Positions 8,531-17,871 of a stretch of DNA of 64,000 bases are shown here, in pieces. The notes beneath the pieces are model-generated. The model worked only from the letters and a program-made list of their open reading frames with translations, did no database searches and had not been told where the DNA came from. The translations under genes were made by a program, and so were the position numbers. Source of the DNA: Hyphomicrobiales bacterium (GTDB lineage Bacteria; Pseudomonadota; Alphaproteobacteria; Rhizobiales; Rhizobiaceae); assembly GCA_900470805.1 (NCBI GenBank), contig UCCA01000045.1, positions 1 to 64,000 on the forward strand, read 5' to 3'. Within the stretch, counting starts at the first letter, position 1, and the number at the start of each line of letters is the position of its first letter.

Positions 8531-9583
8531 TCAGGAGGATTTCACCCGACGCCCGTATTGGATGCTGTTCATGAGAACGGCGAGAACGATGACCGCGCCG
8601 GTGAAGACCGTCTGCCAGTAGGCGGAGACCCCGATGATGACGAGACCGTCCGACAGGAAGCCGATGACGAAGGCGCCAAGCATGGTGCCGCGTACGGTCC
8701 CCCGTCCGCCGGTCAACGCAGCGCCGCCGATGACCACGGCCGCGATGGCTGTCAGTTCATAGGTGGTGCCGGCAGTCGGACCGGCGGACGTCAGCTGGGA
8801 GGAAAGGACCAGGCCGGCAATGGCCGCGCAGACGCCGGAGAATACGTAGACGAGGATCTTAACGCGCTTGACCGGCACGCCCGACAGCTCGGCTGCGCGT
8901 TCATTGCCGCCCGATGCGTAGAGCCAGCGGCCGAACGCGGTCTTGCTGAGGACTATGCCGCAAATGATCGCCAGCGCTGCCAGCACGATGACGCCGATCG
9001 GAACGCCGCCCAGGCGGTTGAAGCCGAGCCAGTCGAAGCCGGTGTTGCCGAGTTCGGGGCGTCCGCCGAGGTTGTTGTAGGTCAGGCCGTTGGTCATCAG
9101 CAGCGCGATGCCGCGAGCGACGTAGAGCACGCCGAGCGACGCGACGAAGGCCGGTACCTTGAGATAGGCGATCAGCACGCCGTTGACGGCGCCGACCAGC
9201 GCGCCGAGCGCGCAGGTGATGACGACGACAGCCCAGACCGGCGGATAGAGGATGACGCCGAAATAGGAGAGCGAAACACCCTGCATCAGGAATCCGGCGA
9301 TGCAGCCCGCCAGGCCGAGCGTGGAGCCGACCGACAGATCGATGCCGCCGTTGAGGATGACCAGCAGCATGCCGATGGCGAGGATCCCGAAGATTGCCAC
9401 GTGCGAGGCCATGATCAGGAAGTTGTTCAGGCTGAAATAGTATGGCGACAGGAACGAGAAGACGGCGATGATGACGATCAGCGCGAAGAAGGCGCGACCT
9501 TCCAGCAGCAGGCGAATGATATTGAAATCGCGCCGTGGCCCGTTCGAAACTGTCTTTTTGTTGGTTGCTTCCGTGACTGACAT
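8531..9583 (-). CDS. eryF: Sugar ABC transporter permease (RbsC family), probably for erythritol
   Basis: 350 residues, hydrophobic throughout, with about 8-10 membrane segments. It carries the family segments ILNGGIDLSVGSTLGLAG and TVRGTMLGAFVIGFLSDGLVIIG. It forms the inner-membrane channel for polyol import, presumably as a homodimer with EryE on the cytoplasmic side. It begins 25 bp after the eryE stop in the same minus-strand operon. Confidence 0.85.
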   Translation of the reverse strand: MSVTEATNKKTVSNGPRRDFNIIRLLLEGRAFFALIVIIAVFSFLSPYYFSLNNFLIMASHVAIFGILAIGMLLVILNGGIDLSVGSTLGLAGCIAGFLMQGVSLSYFGVILYPPVWAVVVITCALGALVGAVNGVLIAYLKVPAFVASLGVLYVARGIALLMTNGLTYNNLGGRPELGNTGFDWLGFNRLGGVPIGVIVLAALAIICGIVLSKTAFGRWLYASGGNERAAELSGVPVKRVKILVYVFSGVCAAIAGLVLSSQLTSAGPTAGTTYELTAIAAVVIGGAALTGGRGTVRGTMLGAFVIGFLSDGLVIIGVSAYWQTVFTGAVIVLAVLMNSIQYGRRVKSS

Positions 9584-9607
9584 AATCAGTGCTCCATAAT
9601 TCCGGGC

Positions 9608-11158
9608 TTAGTGCGCGACCACTGCTTCGCCAGAGGCGGCCATGATCTTTTCCTTGGTGACGTCAGAGCTGAACTCGGCGGAAATCTTGCCGCGATGCAT
9701 GACGATGATGCGATGTGCGATGCTCAGGCATTCGGCGACCTCCGAGGTCGAGTAGATCACCGCCAGCCCCTGCTTGGCGCGCTCGGCCAGGAGCTTGAAC
9801 ACCTCGGCCTTGGCGCCGATGTCGATACCGCGGCTCGGTTCGTCGAGCAGGATGACCTTCGGCTGAGTGGCGAGCATCTTGCCGATGACGACCTTCTGCT
9901 GGTTGCCGCCGGAGAGCGAGCCGATCGGGGCGCCGCCGCCATCGGTCTTGATGTGAACCTTGCGGATCGATTCCTGCACCAGTCCGCGCTCCCGACCGCC
10001 CGAGGTAAACAACCCCTTGGTGAAGGCGCCGATGCTCGCAAGCGACAGGTTGGAGCCGACGGTCATCGTCTGCACCAGTCCGTCGCGCTGGCGATCCTCC
10101 GGCACGAGGCCGAGTCCGCTGGCGATCCGGTTGGCGATACTGAGGCCGGCCACATCCTGGCCTTCGAGCAGTATATGGCCACCGCTGGCGTGAAGCCGTC
10201 CGGCCACGCATTCCAGAAGTTCGGTGCGGCCAGCGCCCATCAAGCCGTAAATGCAGACGATTTCGCCGGCGCGCACGTCGAGCGACAGCCGATCGACGGC
10301 GTTGTAGGCGGCGCCCGAGGGGCCGGGCACTGTCAGATCCTTGATCGACAGCGCAACCTTGCCCATCTCGTATCCGGTCGGCGGGCTGCCGAGATCGAAG
10401 TTTTCGCCCACCATGTTGCGCACGATCCATTCGAGATCGATGTCCTTGCGCTCTGCATAGGCGGTCATCGCGCCGTCACGCAGGACGACGGCGTGATTGG
10501 TGATCTGCAGCGCCTCTTCGAGGTGATGTGAGATGTAGACGATCGAGACGCCGCGGCCGGTGAGGTCGCGGATAACCTTGAACAGCACCTCGACTTCGGT
10601 GGCACTGAGCGCCGAGGTAGGCTCGTCCATGATCAGGATGCGCGAATTGACCGAGAGCGCGCGAGCGATTTCGACAATCTGCTGTTGTCCGAGGCGGAGA
10701 TCCTCGACCGGCGTCAGTGGATCGATGTCTTCTTCCAGTTCCTCCAGCAGGGCGCGCGTCTGGCGTTCTTCCTCGGCGAAATCCACGACACCGCCGCTGA
10801 TGATCTCGCGACCCATGAAGATGTTGTCGCGGACGCTGAGGTTCGGCGCCAGGCTGAGTTCCTGGTGAATGATCGAGATGCCGCATTCGCGCGCATGGGT
10901 CGAGGAAACGAAATTGACGGTCTGGCCGTCGAGGATGATCTCGCCGGATGTCGGGCGGACGACGCCGGACAGGATCTTCATCAGGGTAGACTTGCCGGCG
11001 CCGTTCTCGCCGAACAACGTCGTCACCTGGCCGCGATGGATATCGAAATTGACGCCTTTGAGCGCCTGGACCATGCCGTAGGTCTTTGCGACGTTGCGGG
11101 CGCTGAGCACCACCTCGCCGGGCTGACCCTTGATCTGACGTTGGGCTGCCTGGCTCAT
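9608..11158 (-). CDS. eryE: Sugar ABC transporter ATP-binding protein (RbsA type, two ABC domains), probably for erythritol
   Basis: 516 residues with tandem nucleotide-binding domains, as in RbsA/XylG. The first has a canonical Walker A (GENGAGKST, residues 50-58), a LRLGQQQIVEIAR signature-like segment and Walker B ILIMDEPTSAL. The second has the degenerate GLMGAGRTEL in place of Walker A but an intact LSGGNQQKV signature and VILLDEPSRGIDIGA. This asymmetry is normal for the family. The ATG overlaps the stop of the DUF2291 gene (ATGA), indicating translational coupling. Confidence 0.87.
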   Translation of the reverse strand: MSQAAQRQIKGQPGEVVLSARNVAKTYGMVQALKGVNFDIHRGQVTTLFGENGAGKSTLMKILSGVVRPTSGEIILDGQTVNFVSSTHARECGISIIHQELSLAPNLSVRDNIFMGREIISGGVVDFAEEERQTRALLEELEEDIDPLTPVEDLRLGQQQIVEIARALSVNSRILIMDEPTSALSATEVEVLFKVIRDLTGRGVSIVYISHHLEEALQITNHAVVLRDGAMTAYAERKDIDLEWIVRNMVGENFDLGSPPTGYEMGKVALSIKDLTVPGPSGAAYNAVDRLSLDVRAGEIVCIYGLMGAGRTELLECVAGRLHASGGHILLEGQDVAGLSIANRIASGLGLVPEDRQRDGLVQTMTVGSNLSLASIGAFTKGLFTSGGRERGLVQESIRKVHIKTDGGGAPIGSLSGGNQQKVVIGKMLATQPKVILLDEPSRGIDIGAKAEVFKLLAERAKQGLAVIYSTSEVAECLSIAHRIIVMHRGKISAEFSSDVTKEKIMAASGEAVVAH

Positions 11159-11811
11159 TTGACTTCAACCTTGACGGGGGTAACGAGCCAGTTCTTCGGG
11201 TTGATGAGCTTGAAGACGCCGGTGACCGTGACCGTCTTGCCCGTCAGCTGCGTCGGATCAATGCTGCCAAGCACCGCCTTCTTCATCTCGTTGTTGATCG
11301 CCGAACCGGCGTCCTGATACTCGATCTGGTTTGTGAACTGACCGAACTCGATCGTGCCCGTGGCATCGCGCAAATCCGTGCCGTTGATCGCCGGACCCGT
11401 CTGCATGCGGATCACCACTTCAGGCGGCAGGCCGTCGACCTTCACCTCGTTGATGTTGCCTTTGCGCTCGCCGACGACGCCGCTGAAGGACACGGGCAGA
11501 ACCGGGCCGGTCGTGGTCGCGACGCCATACTTTTCGCCGGCGGCCTTCTTGTCTGCGAGCGCCGCAGATGCAAGCTCGGCGGCAGCAACGGCGCGCTTCT
11601 CAACGTCGGCGGCGATCTTCGGGAACTGGTCGGTGCCGTAGGTCTCCGAGGAGAAGGCCTGTTGGCGAACGTCGTTTTCCGAACCGATATGGACGACCGT
11701 CGTATCCAGCGCGATGGCGCCGACGACAACGACGATCGCCGCAATGCCGACCGCCATCTTCAGCTTGCCGCTCTTCGGCCCGGTGGGCGCGTAGTCTGCT
11801 TGTATGCTCAT
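11155..11811 (-). CDS. DUF2291 family exported/membrane-anchored protein in the erythritol transporter operon
   Basis: 218 residues with a single N-terminal membrane segment (VGIAAIVVVVGAIALDTTVV) and a soluble remainder likely in the periplasm. It resembles DUF2291 proteins found next to RbsABC-type transporters. It is the first gene of the operon and overlaps eryE. Its role is not established; an accessory or adaptor to the transporter is possible (inference from position). Confidence 0.65.
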   Translation of the reverse strand: MSIQADYAPTGPKSGKLKMAVGIAAIVVVVGAIALDTTVVHIGSENDVRQQAFSSETYGTDQFPKIAADVEKRAVAAAELASAALADKKAAGEKYGVATTTGPVLPVSFSGVVGERKGNINEVKVDGLPPEVVIRMQTGPAINGTDLRDATGTIEFGQFTNQIEYQDAGSAINNEMKKAVLGSIDPTQLTGKTVTVTGVFKLINPKNWLVTPVKVEVK

Positions 11812-12117
11812 TTTCTGACAACCTTCGGCATCGAGTGCCGCATTTCCTGTTGAGGGAAAGAAGACGGAGAGGAGAATGCGACTAGCGACGTCGCGCTCGG
11901 CTGAGCCGGCGACAATGGGATGCGCGTCCGAGGGGCTGGTGCACGCTGCCGCTCGAATGACGACGATACGCCGAGTCAGTTCTAGAGAGATAAACTTGCA
12001 TCGCGATCCTCCTCAATCACCTGGCGCTTGTTCTCCTCCAATCGCCAGGCACTGCACGCTCGTACCGTATCTAGCCGAAGCCATGGTATAGCCGTGTTAT
12101 CAATGGCAATAAACATG

Positions 12118-12140
12118 TTATAAATATTGAAGCTTGTCAA
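12118..12140 (-). promoter_or_regulatory. Candidate promoter of the transporter operon
   Basis: On the minus strand a perfect -35 hexamer TTGACA (complement of 12135-12140) is followed after 17 bp by CATGTT as a poor -10, within an AT-rich run. A perfect short palindrome AACATGTT overlaps this -10. The implied leader to the DUF2291 gene is about 300 nt. Confidence 0.3.
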
Positions 12141-12160
12141 TCGAGGTGCGGAGCAGATTT

Positions 12161-12173
12161 TACCAGTTTGGTA
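12161..12173. promoter_or_regulatory. Candidate operator palindrome TACCA-GTT-TGGTA
   Basis: A perfect 5-bp inverted repeat around a 3-bp spacer in the divergent ery control region, upstream of the candidate transporter -35. It could be a site for EryD, but nothing else ties it to that protein. Confidence 0.25.
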
Positions 12174-12504
12174 TTTTGGTGCGCATCCCTGATTTGTCCC
12201 GCGATCGCTCCGCGCATAAGACTTCTACAAATCGCAGTTGTAGCTTGGCTGTTAAATCAGGTGCGGTAGCAACCAATGCCAGTCATACGGGACTGTAAGA
12301 TTTATCTATCTGGTACAAAAGGATAATAATCGATATCCGGCGCCGAGCCAATCGCCAGGGGCGTGCTCCGATCTATGTGGCGCAAACTAGAAACCACATT
12401 CGGCGTGGTCTCGGCGTCGCTGTTTGTGATCCACTCTCGCCGCTGCCTAGCCGGAATTGACAGTCGCCATTTTATCTGAAAAAATTTGCTAAGACAGAAA
12501 AAAA

Positions 12505-12533
12505 TTACGTTTACTATGATAACTTTGTGATAT
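12505..12533 (+). promoter_or_regulatory. Candidate eryA promoter
   Basis: TTACGT (12505-12510) and TGATAT (12528-12533) are separated by 17 bp in the AT-rich patch upstream of eryA. The match to sigma-70 consensus is moderate. The leader to the chosen eryA start would be about 210 nt. Confidence 0.25.
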
Positions 12534-12751
12534 GTTCACGCCAACTTGAAGTTTTGGCGTTGCGGAGTGCGACGTTGCCGCATCTGGAGAGCGTCTAGTT
12601 GCCCTGTCGCAATGCGGTTGCAATATGAGGCATCCGCTTCTGGAGCTTCGCGTAGCGCGTTCTGGAGGCGGCGGTCTGGGAGGAGTAACCATGGAACGGA
12701 AGAGGATGTCGTATTTTGCGGCATGGGTCGTCGTGGCGGGTGAGGCGCGCG

Positions 12752-14305
12752 ATGGCTGAGAATGGAAAGATTATCGTCGGTATCGATGCCGGGACCTCGG
12801 TGATCAAGGCCGTGGCCTTTGAACTATCCGGTAGGCAGATCGCATCGGCCTCCGTGCGCAATCAGTACGCGACCGGTGACGACGGATCAGCGACTCAATC
12901 CCTGTCGCAGACATGGACAGACTGCATCGCCGCGTTGCGCGGCCTTGGCGAAAAAGTGCCGGATCTGGCGAAGCGGACGGCTGCCATCTCGGTAACCGGG
13001 CAGGGGGATGGCACATGGCTGGTCGGCGCGGACAATCGCCCGGTTGGCGATGCCTGGCTATGGCTGGATGCGCGCGCGGCGCCCACCGTGACGCGGTTGA
13101 GTAGCGCCGCTGAGAGCCGCGCCCGCTTCGAGGCGACCGGAACCGGACTGAATACCTGCCAGCAGGGCGCGCAGATCGCGCACATGGACCGCACACAGCC
13201 GGATATTCTCGACCGAGTCGAGACGGCGCTTCATTGCAAGGACTGGCTCTACCTGAATTTGACGGGCATCCGCGCCACCGATCCTTCGGAGGCAAGCTTC
13301 ACCTTCGGAAATTTCCGCACGCGCCAGTATGACGACGTGGTCATCGAAGCCTTGGGATTGTCGCGGCGTCGCAACCTGCTGCCGGAGATCATCGACGGCA
13401 CCGAAGTCACGCATCCGCTGTCGGCGGACGCGGCGCGCGCCGCCGGGCTGCTTGCCGGAACGCCGGTCAGTCTGGGCTATGTCGATATGGTGATGACCGC
13501 GCTCGGTGCGGGCGTCCGCACGGCAGGCCAGAATGCCGCCTGCTCGACCGTTGGCTCCACCGGCGTGCACATGCGTGCCAAGGCCGTGGCCGATGTGCAA
13601 CTCAACGCCGAGGGGACGGGTTACGTGATCGCTTTGCCGATGCCCGGTATCGTCACCCAGGTGCAAACCAATATGAGCGCTACGATCAACATCGATTGGC
13701 TGTTGCAGATCGCCGGCTCGTTGATCGCCGAAGGCGGAAAAGACGTCTCTCATGCCGACCTGATCGCGCGCATCGACAGCTGGTTTGCCGAAAGCCGGCC
13801 GGGTTCCGTGCTCTATCACCCCTACATCTCGGATGCCGGGGAGCGCGGTCCGTTCGTCAACGCGTCAGCACGCGCCGGCTTCACCGGGCTGTCGATGCGG
13901 CACGGGTTCCCCGATCTATTGCGGGCCGTGGTCGAAGGGCTGGGGATGGCGACGCGCGATTGCTACGCAGCGATGGGCGACATGCCGTCCGAGCTCAGGA
14001 TCACCGGCGGCGCCGCCCGTTCCCGCGCATTGCGCGGCGCTATTTCGGCCGCCGTCAACGCGCCTGTCAGAATTTCGAGACGCGAAGAAGCGGGCGCCGC
14101 GGGCGTCGCGATGATGGCGGCGGTGGCGATCGGCGCCTATCGCAACATGGACGACTGCATCGCCGAATGGGTGACGCCGTTGCTGGCGGAAGCCGAAGCG
14201 CCTGACAGCGAGCAGGCGAAACGCTTCGAGCGGCTGTTCGAGGCCTACGTCATGGTCCGCCAGGCAGTGGCCCCGGCATGGGATCGGCTCATCGCCTCCC
14301 AATAA
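12752..14305 (+). CDS. eryA: Erythritol kinase EryA
   Basis: 517 residues of the FGGY kinase family. The N-terminal phosphate-binding motif IIVGIDAGTSVIKAVAF is at residues 6-22; ISVTGQGDGTWLV and a C-terminal RITGGAARSRALRGAISAAV follow. EryA phosphorylates erythritol to L-erythritol 4-phosphate (established for Brucella and rhizobial homologues). I start it at 12752 rather than 12716 because GGTGAGG lies about 7 bp upstream and homology begins there. It heads the plus-strand operon eryA-eryB-eryC-eryD-tpiB-rpiB, divergent from the transporter. Confidence 0.92.
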   Translation: MAENGKIIVGIDAGTSVIKAVAFELSGRQIASASVRNQYATGDDGSATQSLSQTWTDCIAALRGLGEKVPDLAKRTAAISVTGQGDGTWLVGADNRPVGDAWLWLDARAAPTVTRLSSAAESRARFEATGTGLNTCQQGAQIAHMDRTQPDILDRVETALHCKDWLYLNLTGIRATDPSEASFTFGNFRTRQYDDVVIEALGLSRRRNLLPEIIDGTEVTHPLSADAARAAGLLAGTPVSLGYVDMVMTALGAGVRTAGQNAACSTVGSTGVHMRAKAVADVQLNAEGTGYVIALPMPGIVTQVQTNMSATINIDWLLQIAGSLIAEGGKDVSHADLIARIDSWFAESRPGSVLYHPYISDAGERGPFVNASARAGFTGLSMRHGFPDLLRAVVEGLGMATRDCYAAMGDMPSELRITGGAARSRALRGAISAAVNAPVRISRREEAGAAGVAMMAAVAIGAYRNMDDCIAEWVTPLLAEAEAPDSEQAKRFERLFEAYVMVRQAVAPAWDRLIASQ

Positions 14306-14378
14306 TCGGGGTGCCAAGCCACGCGCCAGCCAGGCGAAATGAATGTGTTGATGCAGGAAGCATCCGAAGGAGCTTGAA

Positions 14379-15893
14379 ATGACTGAGACCGGAATGTTGG
14401 ATCTGTTCGTGATCGGCGGCGGGATCAATGGTGCGGGCATCGCGCGTGATGCGGCGGGCCGTGGTCTGAAAGTGGTCCTGTGCGAAAAGGACGATCTGGC
14501 GCAGGGCACCTCCTCTCGCTCGGGCAAGCTTGTGCATGGCGGGCTGCGCTATCTCGAATATTACGAGTTCCGGCTCGTGCGCGAAGCGCTGATCGAGCGC
14601 GAGGTGCTGCTGAATGCCGCCCCGCACATCATCTGGCCGATGCGTTTCGTGCTGCCGCATTCCCCTCAGGATCGTCCGGCCTGGCTGGTGCGTCTCGGCC
14701 TCTTCCTCTACGACCATCTCGGCGGCCGAAAGAAGCTTCCCGGCACCCGCACGCTAGACCTTGGCCGCGATCCGGAGGGAGCGCCGATCCTCGATCAATA
14801 CAAGCGCGGCTTCGAATATTCAGACTGCTGGGTGGATGACGCGCGCCTCGTCGTGCTGAACGCCGTCGATGCCGCCGAGCGCGGCGCCGAAGTGCTGACC
14901 CGCACTGCCGCGACCTCGGCCCGGCGCGAGAACGGTGGCTGGACGATCACCACCAAGAACAGCGTGACCGGCGAGACGCGCAATTTCCGCGCCCGCTGTA
15001 TCGCCAACGCGGCCGGCCCCTGGGTTTCGGATGTCATCGGTCGCGTGGCCGGCGCCAACAGCAGCCGCAATGTCCGTCTGGTCAAGGGCAGTCACATCAT
15101 CGTGCCGAAGTTCTGGGCGGGCTCGAATGCCTATCTCGTGCAGAATCACGACAAGCGCGTGATCTTCATCAACCCTTACGAGGGCGACAAGGCGCTGATC
15201 GGCACCACCGACATTTCCTACGATGGTCGCGCCGAGGACGTGGCGGCCGACGAGAAGGAAATCGACTATCTGCTGGCGGCGGTGAACCGCTACTTCAAGG
15301 AAAAGCTGCGTCGCCAGGACGTGCTGCACAGCTTCTCCGGCGTGCGGCCGTTGTTCGACGACGGCAAGGGCAATCCTTCCGCGGTGACCCGCGATTACGT
15401 TTTCGATCTCGAGGAGACCGGCGGCGCGCCGCTTCTCAACGTCTTCGGTGGCAAGATCACCACCTTCCGCGAACTCGCCGAGCGCGGCATGCACCGGCTG
15501 CAGCACATCTTCCCCGAGATGTCGGGTGACTGGACCGAAAAGGCAGCGCTGCCGGGTGGCGATATGCCGACCGCCGACTACGAGACCTTCTTCAACGGTC
15601 TCAAGGAAAGCTATCCCTGGATGTCGCGAACCCTCGCCGGTCATTATGGGCGCCTTTACGGTACGCTGACCCGAAAGATCGTTGGCGCTGCGACAAGCGC
15701 CGAGGGGTTAGGCCGTCACTTCGGCGGCAACCTCTACGAGGCCGAGGTCCGCTATCTCGTTGCTTCGGAGTGGGCGCAGACGCCGGAGGACGTGCTGAAG
15801 CGCCGGACCAAGCACTACCTGCATCTGACCGACGCCGAACAGGCCGCCTTCACAAACTGGTTCGCTGGCGCGAACCTCGTCGCTGCCGCCTGA
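14379..15893 (+). CDS. eryB: Erythritol phosphate dehydrogenase EryB
   Basis: 504 residues, GlpD family. The FAD motif GGGING is at residues 13-18, followed by GTSSRSGKLVHGGLRYLEYYE, and FSGVRPLFDD and FGGKITTFRELAERG occur later. EryB oxidises L-erythritol 4-phosphate to L-3-tetrulose 4-phosphate, passing electrons to the respiratory chain (known family role). AAGGAG precedes the start. A second GlpD-like protein at 3239-4948 is a diverged relative. Confidence 0.92.
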   Translation: MTETGMLDLFVIGGGINGAGIARDAAGRGLKVVLCEKDDLAQGTSSRSGKLVHGGLRYLEYYEFRLVREALIEREVLLNAAPHIIWPMRFVLPHSPQDRPAWLVRLGLFLYDHLGGRKKLPGTRTLDLGRDPEGAPILDQYKRGFEYSDCWVDDARLVVLNAVDAAERGAEVLTRTAATSARRENGGWTITTKNSVTGETRNFRARCIANAAGPWVSDVIGRVAGANSSRNVRLVKGSHIIVPKFWAGSNAYLVQNHDKRVIFINPYEGDKALIGTTDISYDGRAEDVAADEKEIDYLLAAVNRYFKEKLRRQDVLHSFSGVRPLFDDGKGNPSAVTRDYVFDLEETGGAPLLNVFGGKITTFRELAERGMHRLQHIFPEMSGDWTEKAALPGGDMPTADYETFFNGLKESYPWMSRTLAGHYGRLYGTLTRKIVGAATSAEGLGRHFGGNLYEAEVRYLVASEWAQTPEDVLKRRTKHYLHLTDAEQAAFTNWFAGANLVAAA

Positions 15894-15903
15894 GGAGACA
15901 GCC

Positions 15904-16836
15904 ATGGCCCTAACGCTCTCTCTGAACACCAATCCGCTGGTCAACCGCTTCGCCGAGCCCGACGATCTGATCGAGACCGTTGCGCGCGACCTGCGCATTC
16001 GCGACCTGCAATTGACGCACGAATTCATCAATCCGAGCTGGCAGGCCTCGGTGATCCGCAGGCTCACCCGCACCATGTCCGCGGCCCTGCAGCGCACAGG
16101 CGTGCGGGTGACATCAGGCATGACGGGACCCTACGGCCGCCTCAACCACTTCGGTCATCCGGATGCTGATGTGCGCCGCTATTATGTCGACTGGTTCAAG
16201 ACCTTCGCGGATATCACCGCCGATCTCGGCGGAACCTCCGTCGGTACGCAGTTTGCCATCTTCACCTACAAGGACTTCGACGATCCCTCGCGCCGCGAAG
16301 AGCTGATCAACATCGCGATCGACTGTTGGGCGGAGGTTGCGGAACACGCGAAAGCGGCCGGTCTCTCTTACGTCTTCTGGGAGCCGATGAGCATCGGCCG
16401 CGAGTTCGGCGAGACGATCGCCGAGTGCATGAAGCTGCAGGACCGGCTGACCGCGGCCGATATGGCGATCCCGATGTGGATGATGGCCGACATCGACCAT
16501 GGCGACGTGACATCGAGCAATCCCGATGATTTCGAGCCCTATGCCTGGGCGCGCGCCGTGCCGCAGGTCTCGCCGATCATCCACATCAAGCAGAGCCTCA
16601 TGGACAAGGGCGGTCACCGCCCGTTCACGGCCGAGTTCAACGCCCGCGGACGCATCCAGCCGTCCGCCCTGCTCGAAGCCTTCGCGCAGGGCGGGGCGAA
16701 GGACAACGAGATCTGCCTCGAACTCTCCTTCAAGGAGCGGGAGCCCAACGATCGCCAGGTGATTGCGCAGATCGCAGAGAGCGTCGCGTTCTGGGCACCT
16801 TATATCGACACGGGTATCGACAGTCTGCATATCTGA
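15904..16836 (+). CDS. eryC: L-3-tetrulose-4-phosphate racemase/isomerase EryC
   Basis: 310 residues of the xylose-isomerase-like TIM-barrel superfamily. Visible barrel segments with acidic or His metal ligands include YVFWEPMSIGREF and MWMMADIDHGD, and HIKQSLMDKGGHRPF. EryC was once called a dehydrogenase; work on Brucella showed it converts L-3-tetrulose 4-phosphate to D-3-tetrulose 4-phosphate. It lies 10 bp after eryB with a GAGG ribosome site. Confidence 0.92.
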   Translation: MALTLSLNTNPLVNRFAEPDDLIETVARDLRIRDLQLTHEFINPSWQASVIRRLTRTMSAALQRTGVRVTSGMTGPYGRLNHFGHPDADVRRYYVDWFKTFADITADLGGTSVGTQFAIFTYKDFDDPSRREELINIAIDCWAEVAEHAKAAGLSYVFWEPMSIGREFGETIAECMKLQDRLTAADMAIPMWMMADIDHGDVTSSNPDDFEPYAWARAVPQVSPIIHIKQSLMDKGGHRPFTAEFNARGRIQPSALLEAFAQGGAKDNEICLELSFKEREPNDRQVIAQIAESVAFWAPYIDTGIDSLHI

Positions 16837-16897
16837 GCAGGGACGAATCAGAACGAAGACGGGATAAGGACGTGACAGAGCCGAGAGAAAGCAGCCG

Positions 16898-17833
16898 ATG
16901 ACTGATCCGGAACAGTCGCTCGCCGTGCGCGCCGCCTGGCTGCACTATGCCGGAGGCCTGACGCAGTCCGAAGTGGCCAAGCGTCTCGGGCTGCCGTCGG
17001 TCAAGACCCACCGGCTCATCGCCCGTGCGGTCGCCGAGGGCGTCGTCAAGATCAGCATCGAAGGCGACATCATCGAATGCGTGGCGCTGGAGAACCAGCT
17101 GTCCGAGCGCTTCGGCCTGCAATATTGCGAGGTCACGCCCTATGTTGGCGAGGAAGAATCGCTCTTTCGCACGCTTGGTCTGGCCGGTTCGAACTTCCTG
17201 AAACGCGAGATCGAACGCGGCGACAACACGGTCATTGGCCTTGGACACGGCCGCACACTGTCGACAGCCGTGCAGCTGTTGCCGCGGGTGACGGCGCGCG
17301 ACCTGCGCTTCGTCTCGCTGTTGGGCGGGCTGACGCGCAACTATGCGGCTAACCCCTACGACGTGATGCATCGGATTGCCGAGAAAACCGGCATGCCTGC
17401 CTATGTCATGCCCGTTCCGTTCTTCGCCAATACCGTCGAAGACCGTGAAGTGCTGCTCGCGCAACGTGGCGTGCGTGAAGTGATGGAGCTTGCCAATACC
17501 GCCAGCCTCAAGCTTGTCGGTCTCGGCACGGTCGATATGCAGGCGCAGCTCGTGCAGTCCGGCATGATCGAGGCACGCGAAATCAAGGATGTGGCGGCGG
17601 CGGGCGGCGTTGGAGAGATTCTCGGATATTTCTTCGATGCGAACGGTCGCATTCTCGATACGGCGCTGAGCGAGCGCACGCTCTCGGCTGCCTTGCCGCA
17701 GCCGAGGACGGAACGGCTGGTGGCGCTTGCCGGCGGGAGCGGCAAGGTCGGCGCGATCCGTGCCGTGCTTCGCAGCGGCAGCCTGCACGGCCTCATCACC
17801 GACGAGCGAACGGCGCAGGCGCTGCTGCAATAA
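16898..17833 (+). CDS. eryD: Erythritol operon regulator EryD (SorC/DeoR family)
   Basis: 311 residues. The N-terminal helix-turn-helix is WLHYAGGLTQSEVAKRLGLPSVKTHRLI, and the rest is the SorC-type sugar-binding domain with VIGLGHGRTLSTAVQLLP and LVGLGTVD. In Brucella EryD represses the ery operon and erythritol relieves repression. It is fourth in the operon, so it regulates its own expression. Its operators should lie in 11812-12751. Confidence 0.9.
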   Translation: MTDPEQSLAVRAAWLHYAGGLTQSEVAKRLGLPSVKTHRLIARAVAEGVVKISIEGDIIECVALENQLSERFGLQYCEVTPYVGEEESLFRTLGLAGSNFLKREIERGDNTVIGLGHGRTLSTAVQLLPRVTARDLRFVSLLGGLTRNYAANPYDVMHRIAEKTGMPAYVMPVPFFANTVEDREVLLAQRGVREVMELANTASLKLVGLGTVDMQAQLVQSGMIEAREIKDVAAAGGVGEILGYFFDANGRILDTALSERTLSAALPQPRTERLVALAGGSGKVGAIRAVLRSGSLHGLITDERTAQALLQ

Positions 17834-17871
17834 AACGCTTGGACTGACAACGAGATGGAACAGGATTGTAC

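Larger units (their letters stand above)
11812..12751. other. Divergent intergenic region between the erythritol transporter and catabolic operons
   Basis: About 940 bp without a convincing gene, with AT-rich patches at 12060-12180 and 12470-12540. It must hold the promoters of both operons and the binding sites of the regulator EryD. Candidate sites are listed separately. Short ORFs in this stretch look like noise. Confidence 0.6.

Noticed and set aside
7382..9580. Very long plus-strand ORF (732 codons) opposite eryG/eryF
   Set aside because: It is the antisense shadow of two recognised transporter genes and gives an Asp/Gly/Val/Arg-rich sequence with no domain.
12546..12743. 65-residue ORF upstream of eryA
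   Set aside because: Arg/Cys-rich, low-complexity translation inside the ery leader, with no ribosome site; typical of a GC-rich non-coding frame.
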